Shown: in pieces, positions 7,636-15,635 of the stretch
How the letters are laid out: the number at the start of each line of letters is the position of its first letter
How positions within the stretch are numbered: the stretch's first letter is position 1
NCBI GenBank assembly: GCA_031552765.1
Contig: JAVBME010000011.1
Span: forward strand, 7,719 to 71,718
Direction of reading: 5' to 3'
DNA length: 64,000 nt
From: JAVBME01 sp031552765
Lineage (GTDB): Bacteria > Bacillota > Negativicutes > Acidaminococcales > JAISLQ01
Translations under genes and position numbers: made by a program
Notes under the pieces: generated by a model
Database searches by the model: none
The model's input: only the letters and a program-made list of their open reading frames with translations
What the model was told of the DNA's origin: nothing

Positions 7636-8514
7636 TTACTCCTCTGCGCCGGACTCCGCTACCAACACCGTCCAGCCGTCTTCTTGCCTTATTGTTCCTT
7701 CTTTCAGCAGGCGGCCGAGAGCACGTTTGAAGGCCGCTTTGCTGAGCTGGAACTTTTCCCTGACGATGTCTGGCGGCGTCGCGTCGCCATAAGGCATACG
7801 GCCCTGGCGCCCTTTTAAATAACCGATTATCTTTTCAGCGTCTTCGCCCATGGCCGTTTCTTTTTGCGGACGCCGGGAAATGTTTATCCGCCCGTCCGGG
7901 CGGATAAAGGCGATACGGCCCTTTACCTCTTCGCCCATTTTCAGCATGCCGCCGCCTGCCTCATCCTTATGCAAAAATGCTATATATCCTTCTTCTGTAA
8001 ACAACAGCCAGCCGTCATCGAGGTCGTTATAGACCCAGCCTGTGACTTCCTGCCCAACCCGCGCGCCGGCAGCCGGTTTAGACATCGCTTTTAGTTCTTC
8101 TTCCACTTTCATGGTCACAGCCTGGCGCCCCGTTTTGTCTCGGTACAGCTTGACCCACACCGTTTGGCCGCGCATTACTCGCCCGCGCATCTCGCTGAAC
8201 GGCAAAAAGACGCCTCGTTCGGCGCCGATACTGACAAAAGCCCCTTGTTTGGTGACATTTATCACCGGCATACGCCCGACTTCCCCTTCTTTGAGGGTAG
8301 CCAAACGCATACTGGCCGCCAGACGTTTTTGCGGGTCAAGATACAGCGACACAGGCACGACGTCCCCCACCTCGACCGATGCTGTCTGCTGCGCCAGGTG
8401 CAGCAGGATATCGTCTGAAGTATTGCCTGTACCGGCGTCCAAAAACGCCCCTATGGCGCTTTGCCTGACTACTTTCATCAAATATTCGCCGCCAGGCTGG
8501 TATTTACTGTTCAT
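7636..8514 (-). CDS. cvfB: S1-domain RNA-binding protein, CvfB/YitL family
   Basis: Predicted cytosolic RNA-binding regulator. The chosen ATG (MNSKYQPGGEYLMKVV) has ggagaagggg before it and overlaps the rsfS stop by ATGA; a later ATG (MKVVRQS) is an alternative. The layout fits CvfB: S1-like beta-barrel segments at roughly 15-80, 85-150 (GRMPVINVTKQGAFVSIG, then GVFLPFSEM) and 160-215 (VTGWVYNDLDDGWLLFTEEG), followed by a winged-helix domain at about 230-285 (PPDIVREKFQLSKAAFKRALGRLLKEG). CvfB controls virulence-factor expression in staphylococci; its role here is unknown. Last conserved member of the nadD-rsfS cluster. Confidence 0.85.
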   Translation of the reverse strand: MNSKYQPGGEYLMKVVRQSAIGAFLDAGTGNTSDDILLHLAQQTASVEVGDVVPVSLYLDPQKRLAASMRLATLKEGEVGRMPVINVTKQGAFVSIGAERGVFLPFSEMRGRVMRGQTVWVKLYRDKTGRQAVTMKVEEELKAMSKPAAGARVGQEVTGWVYNDLDDGWLLFTEEGYIAFLHKDEAGGGMLKMGEEVKGRIAFIRPDGRINISRRPQKETAMGEDAEKIIGYLKGRQGRMPYGDATPPDIVREKFQLSKAAFKRALGRLLKEGTIRQEDGWTVLVAESGAEE

Positions 8515-8867
8515 GCCCCTTCTCCGTATTCCACGACCGGAGCGTCTCCCCACAATTGCTCCAGATTATAAAAACGGCGGTCTTCTTCCTGGAACACATG
8601 CACGACTGTCGCGCCATAATCAAGAAGTATCCAATTAGCCTGGTTGTAACCTTCTTTATGCAATAAAGCCGCACCGTCGGCAGCCATCTTCTCTTCGATA
8701 CTATCCGCGACAGCCTGGGCTTGCACCGCGCTGCCCGCGCTCGCTATGACAAAATAATCCGCGATGGTAGACAGCTGTGTTATCTCCAGCACCAAAATAT
8801 CCCTCGCTTTTTTCTCCTCTGCAGCCAGCGCCGCCTGTTTGGCCAATGCCCTTTCATCTTTCAGCAC
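8511..8867 (-). CDS. rsfS: Ribosome silencing factor RsfS (Iojap family)
   Basis: Binds ribosomal protein L14 on the free large subunit and blocks subunit joining when nutrients are short (family knowledge). The diagnostic KKARDILVLEI, ADYFVIASAGSAVQAQAVADSI, and NWILLDYGATVVHVFQEEDRRFYNLEQLWGDA are all present (each in separate blocks). I chose the GTG giving MLKDERALAKQ because aaagga lies 9 bases before it; an ATG seven codons earlier (8888) overlaps the LCP stop and is the alternative. It sits between LCP and cvfB, as in many Firmicutes clusters containing nadD and yqeK. Confidence 0.93.
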   Translation of the reverse strand: MLKDERALAKQAALAAEEKKARDILVLEITQLSTIADYFVIASAGSAVQAQAVADSIEEKMAADGAALLHKEGYNQANWILLDYGATVVHVFQEEDRRFYNLEQLWGDAPVVEYGEGA

Positions 8868-8884
8868 CGTATCCCGTCCTTTCT

Positions 8885-9841
8885 TCATTTAACCTGTATT
8901 ATACCCAATTTATTCATGGCTGCGGCTATTTTTTGCGGGTCGCTCACCCAATAGGCCGCATTATCTATAGTGAAAAAGCTGCCCGGCAACATTTCAAAAA
9001 GTATGCCATCGGCATCATAGCTCTTGAAAGAGCGTGTTGCCTGCAAGGCCCGGGGCAAATCCATATCCGTCACTATACCGGCCGCTAAAGCCCCTTTAAA
9101 ATATGGCGCCTTAACGATAGTAGTTACACTAAATAATTCTCCGGCAAAAGCTTTCAAAAATTTTTGTTGGCGCAACGCACGTCCCGTATCACCCAACTCA
9201 TCACTGCGGAATTTTATGTATTTTAGGGATTGTTCGCCATTCAATCTTTGATAACCTTTTTTTATATCTATAGTGAGACTTTGATAAGGATCACTGTATT
9301 TCATATTATTTTCCACATAAAGACCTACGCCGCCCAATATATCCACCAACTGCATAAATCCGCGCGCATCAAGCACTATATGGTAGCTCACCGGCACGGA
9401 CAAGAGATCAGCCACCGCCTGGCGCGCCATACCTGCGCCGCCGTGTGTATAAACGCCGCTTATCCTGTCCGGTTCTTTTTTGTCAACTACATTTACCCTG
9501 GTCTCCCTTGGTATGGAAATGACCGCTACCCCTTTTTTTTCCAGGTCAAAACTTACCAAAAGAATGCTGTCCATCCTTTTACGTCCGCTATAATCGGCAT
9601 TATCCACGCCCAGCACAAGCACGTTCATCCTCTTATCCAACAAAGCGGTATTTACCGTTTTCCCGCGCGGCCAAGTCACTTTTGTCAACTCCGCTTTGCT
9701 GAAAAACAGATAATCTATGGCCGTCCAGCCCCAATAGGCAAGATAAATAAACCCGGCCAACAGTATTGATAGTGCAAAAACCCGACCCCAACGCATCTTT
9801 TTTCTTATCCGCACCGGACGGCCACTAAAATTTCCGCTCAT
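8885..9841 (-). CDS. LytR-CpsA-Psr (LCP) family cell-envelope ligase
   Basis: Membrane-anchored phosphotransferase family that attaches undecaprenyl-linked glycopolymers to peptidoglycan. A basic N terminus is followed by one transmembrane helix (about residues 19-42, FALSILLAGFIYLAYWGW), then the extracytoplasmic LCP domain: MNVLVLGVDNADYSGRKRMDSILLVSFD, VISIPRETRVNV with the conserved arginines, and LNGEQSLKYIKFRSDELGDTGRALRQQKFL. Length (318) is normal. The gene lies between yqeK and rsfS with almost no gaps, a common arrangement in Clostridia and Negativicutes. The polymer handled by this diderm is unknown. Confidence 0.93.
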   Translation of the reverse strand: MSGNFSGRPVRIRKKMRWGRVFALSILLAGFIYLAYWGWTAIDYLFFSKAELTKVTWPRGKTVNTALLDKRMNVLVLGVDNADYSGRKRMDSILLVSFDLEKKGVAVISIPRETRVNVVDKKEPDRISGVYTHGGAGMARQAVADLLSVPVSYHIVLDARGFMQLVDILGGVGLYVENNMKYSDPYQSLTIDIKKGYQRLNGEQSLKYIKFRSDELGDTGRALRQQKFLKAFAGELFSVTTIVKAPYFKGALAAGIVTDMDLPRALQATRSFKSYDADGILFEMLPGSFFTIDNAAYWVSDPQKIAAAMNKLGIIQVK

Positions 9842-10420
9842 TCAAGAAACCCCTTGTTCTCGCTTAAGTAAAAGGTCATTCCAACAATCTATACAAACCG
9901 GATGTATCAATAAGCGTTTTTGCAAAAGATAGCTGATAGTAGACTCTAGCGAGGCAAGCATCGCAAGTTCCAGGCTCTTTACCGCCAGCGAGCGCACCAG
10001 TTCTACGCCGGGTTGAGTACGGCCCGGTTCTATCATGTCGGCGACAAATACCACCATATCAAGAGGCGCCATGTTTGGGCCGCCGGTAGTATGCAGCGCT
10101 ATGGCGCTGAGTATCTCAGAGTCCTTGATCCCATACTGCTCCCTGGCAATATGCACCCCCAGCGGAGCATGCAAAAGTATCGGCTGCCGTACTTCGATAG
10201 GCAATACTTTAATGCCTATTTCTTCCGCTTTAGCCGCGCTGTCTTTTTTCTTGACCGCACGGCCGCAGTCATGCAACAACCCGGCAATGCGGGCTTTTTC
10301 CTCATCAACGGAAAATATCTTAGCTAAACGCACGCATTCTTTCATTACATTCACCGAATGGCAGTAGCGCTCGGGGCTCAGCTCTTTTTCCAAAACAGAC
10401 GACATCTTTTGTATATCCAT
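9842..10420 (-). CDS. yqeK: HD-domain bis(5'-nucleosyl)-tetraphosphatase, YqeK family
   Basis: HD phosphohydrolase; the family includes YqeK of Bacillus subtilis, reported as a symmetrical Ap4A hydrolase. The metal ligands are visible: H in PERYCHSVNVM, the HD pair in GLLHDCGR, a later H in LLHAPLGVHIA, HTTGGPNM, and D in VVFVADMIEPGR. The start is the ATG giving MDIQKMSSV, with gaggggg 9 bases upstream; an in-frame TTG would add six residues. It follows nadD after 120 bases that hold a long inverted repeat, and abuts LCP. Length 192 is typical. Confidence 0.92.
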   Translation of the reverse strand: MDIQKMSSVLEKELSPERYCHSVNVMKECVRLAKIFSVDEEKARIAGLLHDCGRAVKKKDSAAKAEEIGIKVLPIEVRQPILLHAPLGVHIAREQYGIKDSEILSAIALHTTGGPNMAPLDMVVFVADMIEPGRTQPGVELVRSLAVKSLELAMLASLESTISYLLQKRLLIHPVCIDCWNDLLLKREQGVS

Positions 10421-10453
10421 TATATCACACCCCCTCAAGCCATCTTGCCAACA

Positions 10454-10516
10454 GGCCCGCGGTCCCCCGCCCCATGATGCTACAATCCCGCATCATGGGT
10501 GCGGGCGCCGCGGGCC
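10454..10516. repeat. Long imperfect inverted repeat between nadD and yqeK
   Basis: 27-base arms (10454-10480 and 10490-10516) around a 9-base loop, 22 of 27 positions pairing; the outer GGCCCGCGG and inner ATGATGC segments pair perfectly. No T-tract follows on either strand, so it is not a standard terminator. It could be an RNA-processing or stability hairpin, or one copy of an intergenic repeat family. No second copy was noticed in this window. Confidence 0.7.
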
Positions 10517-10540
10517 CGTTCTGATTTATAGGCATAAATT

Positions 10541-11146
10541 CTAAAGGTATAACCCTTCTTTTTTTATATAAAGCTCTACGCTGGCCGGCACAATATACTT
10601 GAAAGAACGCCCGCCCCGCACACGGTCCCTGATGTCGGTGGAAGATATTTCCAGTTCGGGAGTATCTATCTGATGTATCTGCCCTTCGCCCTCTTTGCCG
10701 AAAAATGCGATCGCTTTTTCTACCGAAGAAGCAAATCCCGGCCGCGTCGCCGCTACAAAATGGCAAAAACTCAAAAGTCCGTGCGCTTTTTCCCAGCTCG
10801 GTATCTCCGCCACCGCATCTGTGCCTACGATAAAATAAAAGGTTGTGTCGTCGCCATATTCTTCGTGCAACAGCATAAGCGTATCAATGGTATAAGACAG
10901 ACCTTCCCTCTCCACTTCTATGTCCGATACATTAAAAGCAGGATTGTCACTGGTCGCCAATATAGTCATTATGTAACGGTCGCGGGCCGGCGCCACCTTT
11001 CCGATCTTGTGCGGCGGCTGCCCGGTAGGAATAAAAATAACCTTCTCCAGCGACAGTTGCTGCATTACATAATCCGCGGTCACCAGGTGCCCTATATGTA
11101 TGGGATCGAAAGTACCGCCGAGTATCCCTATCCTGCGTTTTGCCAT
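10541..11146 (-). CDS. nadD: Nicotinate-nucleotide adenylyltransferase NadD
   Basis: Transfers AMP from ATP to nicotinate mononucleotide, making deamido-NAD in NAD biosynthesis. The N terminus RRIGILGGTFDPIHIGHLV contains the nucleotidyltransferase (T/H)xGH signature, and the C-terminal ISSTDIRDRVRGG corresponds to the ISSTxxR motif. Also typical are FIPTGQPPHK and FYFIVGTDAV. Length 201 is normal. First gene of the nadD-yqeK-LCP-rsfS-cvfB run; it starts about 40 bases after the small membrane-protein gene of the MacAB unit, so read-through from that unit is possible. Confidence 0.97.
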   Translation of the reverse strand: MAKRRIGILGGTFDPIHIGHLVTADYVMQQLSLEKVIFIPTGQPPHKIGKVAPARDRYIMTILATSDNPAFNVSDIEVEREGLSYTIDTLMLLHEEYGDDTTFYFIVGTDAVAEIPSWEKAHGLLSFCHFVAATRPGFASSVEKAIAFFGKEGEGQIHQIDTPELEISSTDIRDRVRGGRSFKYIVPASVELYIKKEGLYL

Positions 11147-11186
11147 GATGCATCTCCCAGCTTAACCCAAATGCATTTATATTATA

Positions 11187-11354
11187 TCAATTCGCATTGG
11201 CGAAAACAACAGCAACCCAAGTCAGAAGAAAAAGACTGCCGAAAACCAGCAAAAAACCTTTGCTGTAATCCTTAACATCCCAGCGCGTCTTATCTTCCCG
11301 GCAGTATTTTGCAAAAGCCCGCCATATCTCGTTAAGCTGCGTTTTTTTACTCAT
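11187..11354 (-). CDS. Small single-helix membrane protein, 55 aa
   Basis: The ATG (MSKKTQLNEIW) overlaps the end of the macB permease gene by 8 bases, implying co-translation. The product has a charged, basic cytosolic N-terminal part (CREDKTRWDVKDYSKG) and one C-terminal transmembrane helix, FLLVFGSLFLLTWVAVVFAN, ending at the C terminus. I do not recognise a family. Tight overlap with the permease suggests an accessory or regulatory subunit of the exporter. It is short, so the gene call rests on the overlap and the well-formed helix. Confidence 0.6.
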   Translation of the reverse strand: MSKKTQLNEIWRAFAKYCREDKTRWDVKDYSKGFLLVFGSLFLLTWVAVVFANAN

Positions 11355-12561
11355 AGCGCAGAGCCTCAATCGGATCTAGCAGCGCGGCCTTGCGGGCCGG
11401 ATATATGCCGAAGAATAAACCTATGACCACAGAAAAACCAAAGGCCACGATTATCGCCGCGCCGGACACCACCGTATTCCATTCGGCAAAATGCGATATG
11501 GCGAACGCTCCGCCGATGCCTATAGCGATGCCCATACAGCCGCCCAATACGCCTATGACTACAGACTCGATCAAAAACTGTAAAAGTACATTGCGGTAAG
11601 TAGCGCCCAGCGCTTTTCTTATGCCGATCTCGCGCGTCCGTTCGGTCACGGATACCAGCATTATGTTCATTATGCCGATACCGCCTACCAAAAGGCTTAT
11701 CGCAGCGATATTTCCCAATAAAAGAGTTATAGTGCCTGTAGTCTCTTCCGCGGTTTCCATGATAGCCGCCATGTTGCGCACAGAAAAATCGTCGTCCTGA
11801 CCGGATTTTATCCGGTGGCGCATACGCAGCAGCTGCTCCACGTCGGCCTGCACATTAGACAGCACATCTTCGCTGACCGCCTGGATGCTTATGCGCTGAA
11901 CAAAGGTTATGCCCATCATCCTCTGTTGGGCCGTAGTCAATGGGATAAACACCACGTCGTCCTGATCCTGTCCGACCGCCGACTGGCCCTTGCTTACTAA
12001 AAGGCCTACCACACGGAAAGGAGCTTTGTTTATCCTTATCGTCTGCCCGATGGGGTTCATACCGCCAAACAGGCTGTCCGCCACAGTCTGGCCGATGATC
12101 GCTACCCGCGCCCGCGTATCCAGGTCGCGTTCGTTAAAAGCGTCGCCTTCCGCTATGGCAAAGTTGCGCACAGTGAGAAAATCCGGCGTAGTGCCTTCCA
12201 CCTGCGTCGTCCAGTTCTGGTTGCCGAACACTACCTGGTACTGTCGTGATACTGCCGGCGCGATGGCGTTTACGCCGTCCACATTTTTCGCTATGGCCTT
12301 GGCATCGTCGTAAGTCAGGCGGGCGCCGGTACCGGCGGCCAGACGCGCTCCGCTGGCTGAAGTGCCGCCCGGCAGGACGATTATGAGGTTACTGCCGAGA
12401 CTAGCAATAGAACTCCTCACCTTTTCCTGCACGCCCATACCGATGGATACCATAGTAATGACCGCGCCCACGCCGATGATGATGCCGAGCATGGTCAATA
12501 TGGAACGCATTTTATTCGCTTTCAGGCCTTCGACGGCTATAAGGACGCTTTCCCAAAACAT
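11347..12561 (-). CDS. macB: MacB-type ABC transporter permease
   Basis: FtsX/MacB-like permease of a type VII ABC mechanotransmission system. One N-terminal helix (LTMLGIIIGVGAVITMVSIG, about 20-40) is followed by a large periplasmic MacB-PCD domain (about 45-270) and three C-terminal helices. The stretch IGIMNIMLVSVTERTREIGIRKALGA is the strongest family hallmark. Start chosen at MFWESVLIA with gggagaa 7 bases upstream; a longer in-frame start exists 14 codons earlier. ATP-binding and permease functions are split over two genes, unlike E. coli MacB, as is usual in Firmicutes. It exports peptides, drugs or lipoproteins in known cases; cargo here unknown. Confidence 0.93.
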   Translation of the reverse strand: MFWESVLIAVEGLKANKMRSILTMLGIIIGVGAVITMVSIGMGVQEKVRSSIASLGSNLIIVLPGGTSASGARLAAGTGARLTYDDAKAIAKNVDGVNAIAPAVSRQYQVVFGNQNWTTQVEGTTPDFLTVRNFAIAEGDAFNERDLDTRARVAIIGQTVADSLFGGMNPIGQTIRINKAPFRVVGLLVSKGQSAVGQDQDDVVFIPLTTAQQRMMGITFVQRISIQAVSEDVLSNVQADVEQLLRMRHRIKSGQDDDFSVRNMAAIMETAEETTGTITLLLGNIAAISLLVGGIGIMNIMLVSVTERTREIGIRKALGATYRNVLLQFLIESVVIGVLGGCMGIAIGIGGAFAISHFAEWNTVVSGAAIIVAFGFSVVIGLFFGIYPARKAALLDPIEALRYE

Positions 12562-12621
12562 AGCATTTCTCCCGGTATCACAAGTGATAAAACTTCGTAC
12601 CACGCCATTTTATCAGCTTTA

Positions 12622-13308
12622 TTATTTACTGTTCATCTCATCGTTTATAATCAAACCGTCACGCACGTATATCGCCCTTTTCGTCTGCTGAGCTATGTCA
12701 GGCTCATGGGTTACCAGTATAACGGTCTTGCCTTCGGCATTAAGGTCTTTGAGCATTTTCATAATGTCGTTGCCGGATTTGGTGTCAAGGTTGCCTGTCG
12801 GTTCGTCCGCCATAATGATGGCCGGCTCGTTCACAAGCGCCCGCGCTATCGCCACCCTCTGCCGCTGTCCGCCGGACAGTTCGTTCGGGCGGTGGTGAGA
12901 ACGCTCGCCCAGTCCCACTTTTTCCAGCACCAAAGCTGCACGCGCCAGGCGTTCCTCCAGCGGCAAGCCGGCATAGACAAGCGGCAGCGCCACATTTTGC
13001 AAAGCCGACATCCTCGGCAGCAGGTTGAAACTCTGGAAAACAAACCCTATTTTTTTATTGCGCGTTATTGCCAGTTCGTCGTCGCTGTAATCGCTCACTT
13101 CCCGCCCGTCCAGCGTATAAGAGCCGCCGGTCGGCCGGTCGAGGCAGCCGAGTATATTCATCAGTGTGGATTTTCCCGAACCTGAAGGCCCCATGATTGC
13201 GGCAAACTCACCCTTCGCGATAGAAAGGCTGACCCCGGCCAGCGCATTGACTATATTGTCGCCCATTACATATGTTTTGACTACATCCTTTACTTCTATC
13301 ACATTCAC
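12622..13308 (-). CDS. MacB/LolD-type ABC transporter ATP-binding protein
   Basis: 228-residue ATPase of the MacB/LolD class that powers the neighbouring permease. Visible motifs: Walker A GPSGSGKST (about 41-49), Q-loop VFQSFNLLP, the signature LSGGQRQRVAIARAL, Walker B AIIMADEPTGNLD, and the switch histidine in ILVTHEPDIA. Starts at GTG with ggagg 9 bases upstream. It lies between the adaptor gene and the permease gene, 17 and 60 bases from them, so the three form one operon. Confidence 0.95.
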   Translation of the reverse strand: MNVIEVKDVVKTYVMGDNIVNALAGVSLSIAKGEFAAIMGPSGSGKSTLMNILGCLDRPTGGSYTLDGREVSDYSDDELAITRNKKIGFVFQSFNLLPRMSALQNVALPLVYAGLPLEERLARAALVLEKVGLGERSHHRPNELSGGQRQRVAIARALVNEPAIIMADEPTGNLDTKSGNDIMKMLKDLNAEGKTVILVTHEPDIAQQTKRAIYVRDGLIINDEMNSK

Positions 13309-13325
13309 CGGAGCAGCCTCCTTCC

Positions 13326-14438
13326 CTAGCGTCTAGGAGCGCCACCGCCGCCGGCGCTCCTTAAAGTCCGCTGGTCGGCAGCCTGTTTCTGCGCGGCGCT
13401 GTCGGTCACCTTGGCCGCGCCGGGCCTCAATACTACTTCGTCGCCTACCTTAAGGCCGCTCACTATCTCTACCCGGTCGTCGCCCCTCAGGCCGGTCTGC
13501 ACCTCGATATCTTCCGTCTGGCCGCCCGGACGTACTACTTGTACATATTTTTTACCCTTCAAATCGCGCACCGCGGAAAAAGGCAGGGTCATAGCGCCTT
13601 TTTTCTCATCGGTCAATATTATGACGCGGGAAGTCATATTAGGGAAAAGTTTGTTCCTCGCATCAGCCACATCGACATATACCTTATAATAAATAACGTT
13701 GTTTTGCGTTTCCGCCTTGCGGGAAATCAGGCTGACCACGCCGTGGAAAACCATATCGGGATAAGAGTCTACCGTAAATTCCACTTTCTGCCCCTTGGCC
13801 ACCTGGCCGATATCTGATTCGTCGACCAGCGTCTCGCTTTGCATTATCGACATGTCGGCGATCGTCATCAGCACCATTGGCGTGGAGATACCGGGCGCTA
13901 CAGTTTGTCCTGCCGGCACGGGCTTGCCCACGACCAGGCCGTCCACCGGCGCCCTGATAATGGTATCGTCAAGGTCGGAGGATGATTTTTCATAAGTGGC
14001 GAGCGCCACTTTATAATCGCGTTCAGAGGTATCGTAATCCTGCCAGGCGATCGCTCCCTGCTTGATCAAAGCGCTCATGCGATTAAAATTGGCCGTGGCG
14101 TTTTTGAGCGCGGCTTCTTTTTGCGCCAGGTCGCTCTTATACTGCATATCGTCAAGCAGTACCAAAGTTTGGCCGGCTTTTACCCAGTCGTTTTCCTGTA
14201 CTTTTACATCGACGATACGCCCGGTTATTTTGGAGCTTATATCAACGCTGTTTACAGGCTTGACCGTGCCGGTCGCGGAAATAGACGAACGTATGTCGCT
14301 TTTTTCCACGCGCACTGTCTGCACTTTGCTCTCAGCGGCCTTTTGTTTTTTATAATATGCATAACCGCCATAAGAAGCTACTGCCAAAAGCAATACAACT
14401 ACTATAACCTTCTTGAACTTCAAAAGCTGCCGCCACAT
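13326..14438 (-). CDS. macA: MacA-type membrane-fusion (HlyD family) adaptor
   Basis: Periplasmic adaptor linking the MacB-type pump to an outer-membrane channel. One N-terminal helix (FKKVIVVVLLLAVASYGGYA) is followed by the biotinyl-lipoyl-like hairpin (SSISATGTVKPVNSVDIS, then VKAGQTLVLLDD), a coiled-coil region at about 85-150, and beta-barrel plus membrane-proximal domains ending GLRGDDRVEIVSGLKVGDEVVLRPG. Length 370 is normal. First gene of the unit, divergent from the gene at 14652. No TolC-like gene is nearby, so the outer-membrane partner must be encoded elsewhere. Confidence 0.93.
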   Translation of the reverse strand: MWRQLLKFKKVIVVVLLLAVASYGGYAYYKKQKAAESKVQTVRVEKSDIRSSISATGTVKPVNSVDISSKITGRIVDVKVQENDWVKAGQTLVLLDDMQYKSDLAQKEAALKNATANFNRMSALIKQGAIAWQDYDTSERDYKVALATYEKSSSDLDDTIIRAPVDGLVVGKPVPAGQTVAPGISTPMVLMTIADMSIMQSETLVDESDIGQVAKGQKVEFTVDSYPDMVFHGVVSLISRKAETQNNVIYYKVYVDVADARNKLFPNMTSRVIILTDEKKGAMTLPFSAVRDLKGKKYVQVVRPGGQTEDIEVQTGLRGDDRVEIVSGLKVGDEVVLRPGAAKVTDSAAQKQAADQRTLRSAGGGGAPRR

Positions 14439-14592
14439 CGCTTATCACCGTAACCTTTCCGTCTTCTGAATACCATTCTACGCATTTGCCCAAACTCAGT
14501 CAACAGCGGCATGTGAAATAACTGTGACAAAAAATACAAAAGTTTGTAAAATATGCATATTTTTAAGCCAAATCCTACCGGCTTTATTTTAT

Positions 14593-14611
14593 TTACCAAA
14601 AGTAGTAAAAT
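14593..14611 (+). promoter_or_regulatory. Candidate operator overlapping a -10 element (TTACCA...TAGTAA)
   Basis: An imperfect inverted repeat TTACCA-aaag-TAGTAA overlaps a possible -10 TAAAAT (14606-14611). The -35 region is poor. It closely resembles the site before the XRE gene at 15248-15262, which also overlaps TAAAAT. It lies in the 213-base divergent gap between macA and the gene at 14652 and may control either or both. Confidence 0.4.
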
Positions 14612-14651
14612 GTATTGAGTATGCATAACCTTAACTTGCGAGGTATATTTA

Positions 14652-15209
14652 GTGAAAAGACGGCTTTTAATAACCATCCTGGGCCTCGGCCTCATCCACA
14701 ACGTATTTAACTTTTTCCGCTCCTTCGATCCTGATATCGGCAGGTTTTTTCCTACAAAACAAAAAAGGCCGCCGGTCAGCAGCCAAAAACAGCCGCCCGT
14801 CAGTAAAAATGCCGCATTGCCGGAAGGTTTTGCCGGTTTCAAATGGGGCTCCAAACCGGGCGATTTTGCCCAGCTCACACTTTTGGTCAACAAAGATGGA
14901 CTCGCCACCTACGAAATGAAAAACCCTCAACGGCGCTACCCGGCGGAACTCACTGCCGGCATACCGCCAAAAAACACCCGTCTCTTCTTCCGTAACGGCG
15001 GCCTGGCCTATGCCATAATGGAGCTCGACGCAGAAACGGCTGATGTTAACAAAGACTTTTTAACAGAAAAATTCGGCAAAGCCAAAACAAGTCAGCAGGA
15101 AAAAACACAAGTCCACAGCTGGCAAAGCGGCAACACCATTATAAACTTTGTTGTTTATGATAAAAAGCGCGCCTTCCTGCAACTGATTGACAGCAATTTG
15201 AAAAAGTGA
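14652..15209 (+). CDS. Hypothetical membrane-anchored or secreted protein, 185 aa
   Basis: Function not recognised. Starts at GTG with gagg upstream. Residues 4-22 (RLLITILGLGLIHNVFNFF) form a signal anchor, followed by a proline/lysine-rich linker (about 35-52) and a small globular domain beginning LPEGFAGFKWGSKPGDF. The end is lysine-rich. The domain lacks the C-terminal gyxy / DTF motif of the paralogues further on, so I do not place it in that family. About 95 bases separate it from the XRE gene; both have the same type of candidate operator, which suggests shared control. Confidence 0.75.
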   Translation: MKRRLLITILGLGLIHNVFNFFRSFDPDIGRFFPTKQKRPPVSSQKQPPVSKNAALPEGFAGFKWGSKPGDFAQLTLLVNKDGLATYEMKNPQRRYPAELTAGIPPKNTRLFFRNGGLAYAIMELDAETADVNKDFLTEKFGKAKTSQQEKTQVHSWQSGNTIINFVVYDKKRAFLQLIDSNLKK

Positions 15210-15236
15210 CATTACTTTCAATATTTGCCAGCAACC

Positions 15237-15265
15237 TTGTCCTCTTGTTACCAAACTGGTAAAAT
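15237..15265 (+). promoter_or_regulatory. Promoter with perfect palindromic operator upstream of the XRE regulator
   Basis: -35 TTGTCC (15237-15242), 17-base spacer, -10 TAAAAT (15260-15265). Inside the spacer and touching the -10 is a perfect inverted repeat TTACCA-aac-TGGTAA (15248-15262), placed where a repressor would block transcription. This is a good candidate for autoregulation by the XRE protein starting 40 bases downstream. Confidence 0.5.
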
Positions 15266-15304
15266 ATATACAGAATCACACTGTCTACTGAAAGGTTGGC
15301 GTTT

Positions 15305-15607
15305 ATGTTAGGAAAAAACTTAAGATCCATGCGTGAAATCGCAGGCATGAGCCAAACCGAGGTAGCCCGTGACCTGAAGCTCAACAGAGTGACTTATAAC
15401 CGTTACGAAACAGGCGAACGCGAACCGGGCGTACAGGTATTGCTCAGTCTGGCCGCTTATTTTGACGTATCACTGGATTTCCTGCTCGGGCGGACGCCTT
15501 TGCGTCTGCCGCTGAACGCGCTCTATGCGCAACACAGCAGTTTGTCGAAAGATGCTGTGGAGAAAATAAACGCTATAATTTCTTCCTGCCACAACAGGAA
15601 TGGCTAA
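15305..15607 (+). CDS. XRE-family helix-turn-helix transcriptional regulator
   Basis: 100-residue DNA-binding protein. The ATG has gaaagg 9 bases upstream; an upstream in-frame TTG would add three residues. The HTH spans about residues 4-60: LGKNLRSMREIAGMSQTEVARDLKLNRVTYNRYETGEREPG (read as HTH helices around SQTEVAR and VTYNRYETG), followed by LLSLAAYFDVSLDFLLGR. The last 35 residues may form a small dimerisation tail. It heads the plus-strand operon of secreted paralogues and probably represses it and itself (inference from position and the palindrome in its promoter). Confidence 0.93.
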   Translation: MLGKNLRSMREIAGMSQTEVARDLKLNRVTYNRYETGEREPGVQVLLSLAAYFDVSLDFLLGRTPLRLPLNALYAQHSSLSKDAVEKINAIISSCHNRNG

Positions 15608-15635
15608 TGAAATACGCGAGAAATATGGGGTTTTT

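Noticed and set aside
14420..14908. Minus-strand frame of 162 codons overlapping macA start and the gene at 14652
   Set aside because: Runs through the divergent promoter region, no ribosome site, low-complexity product; shadow.
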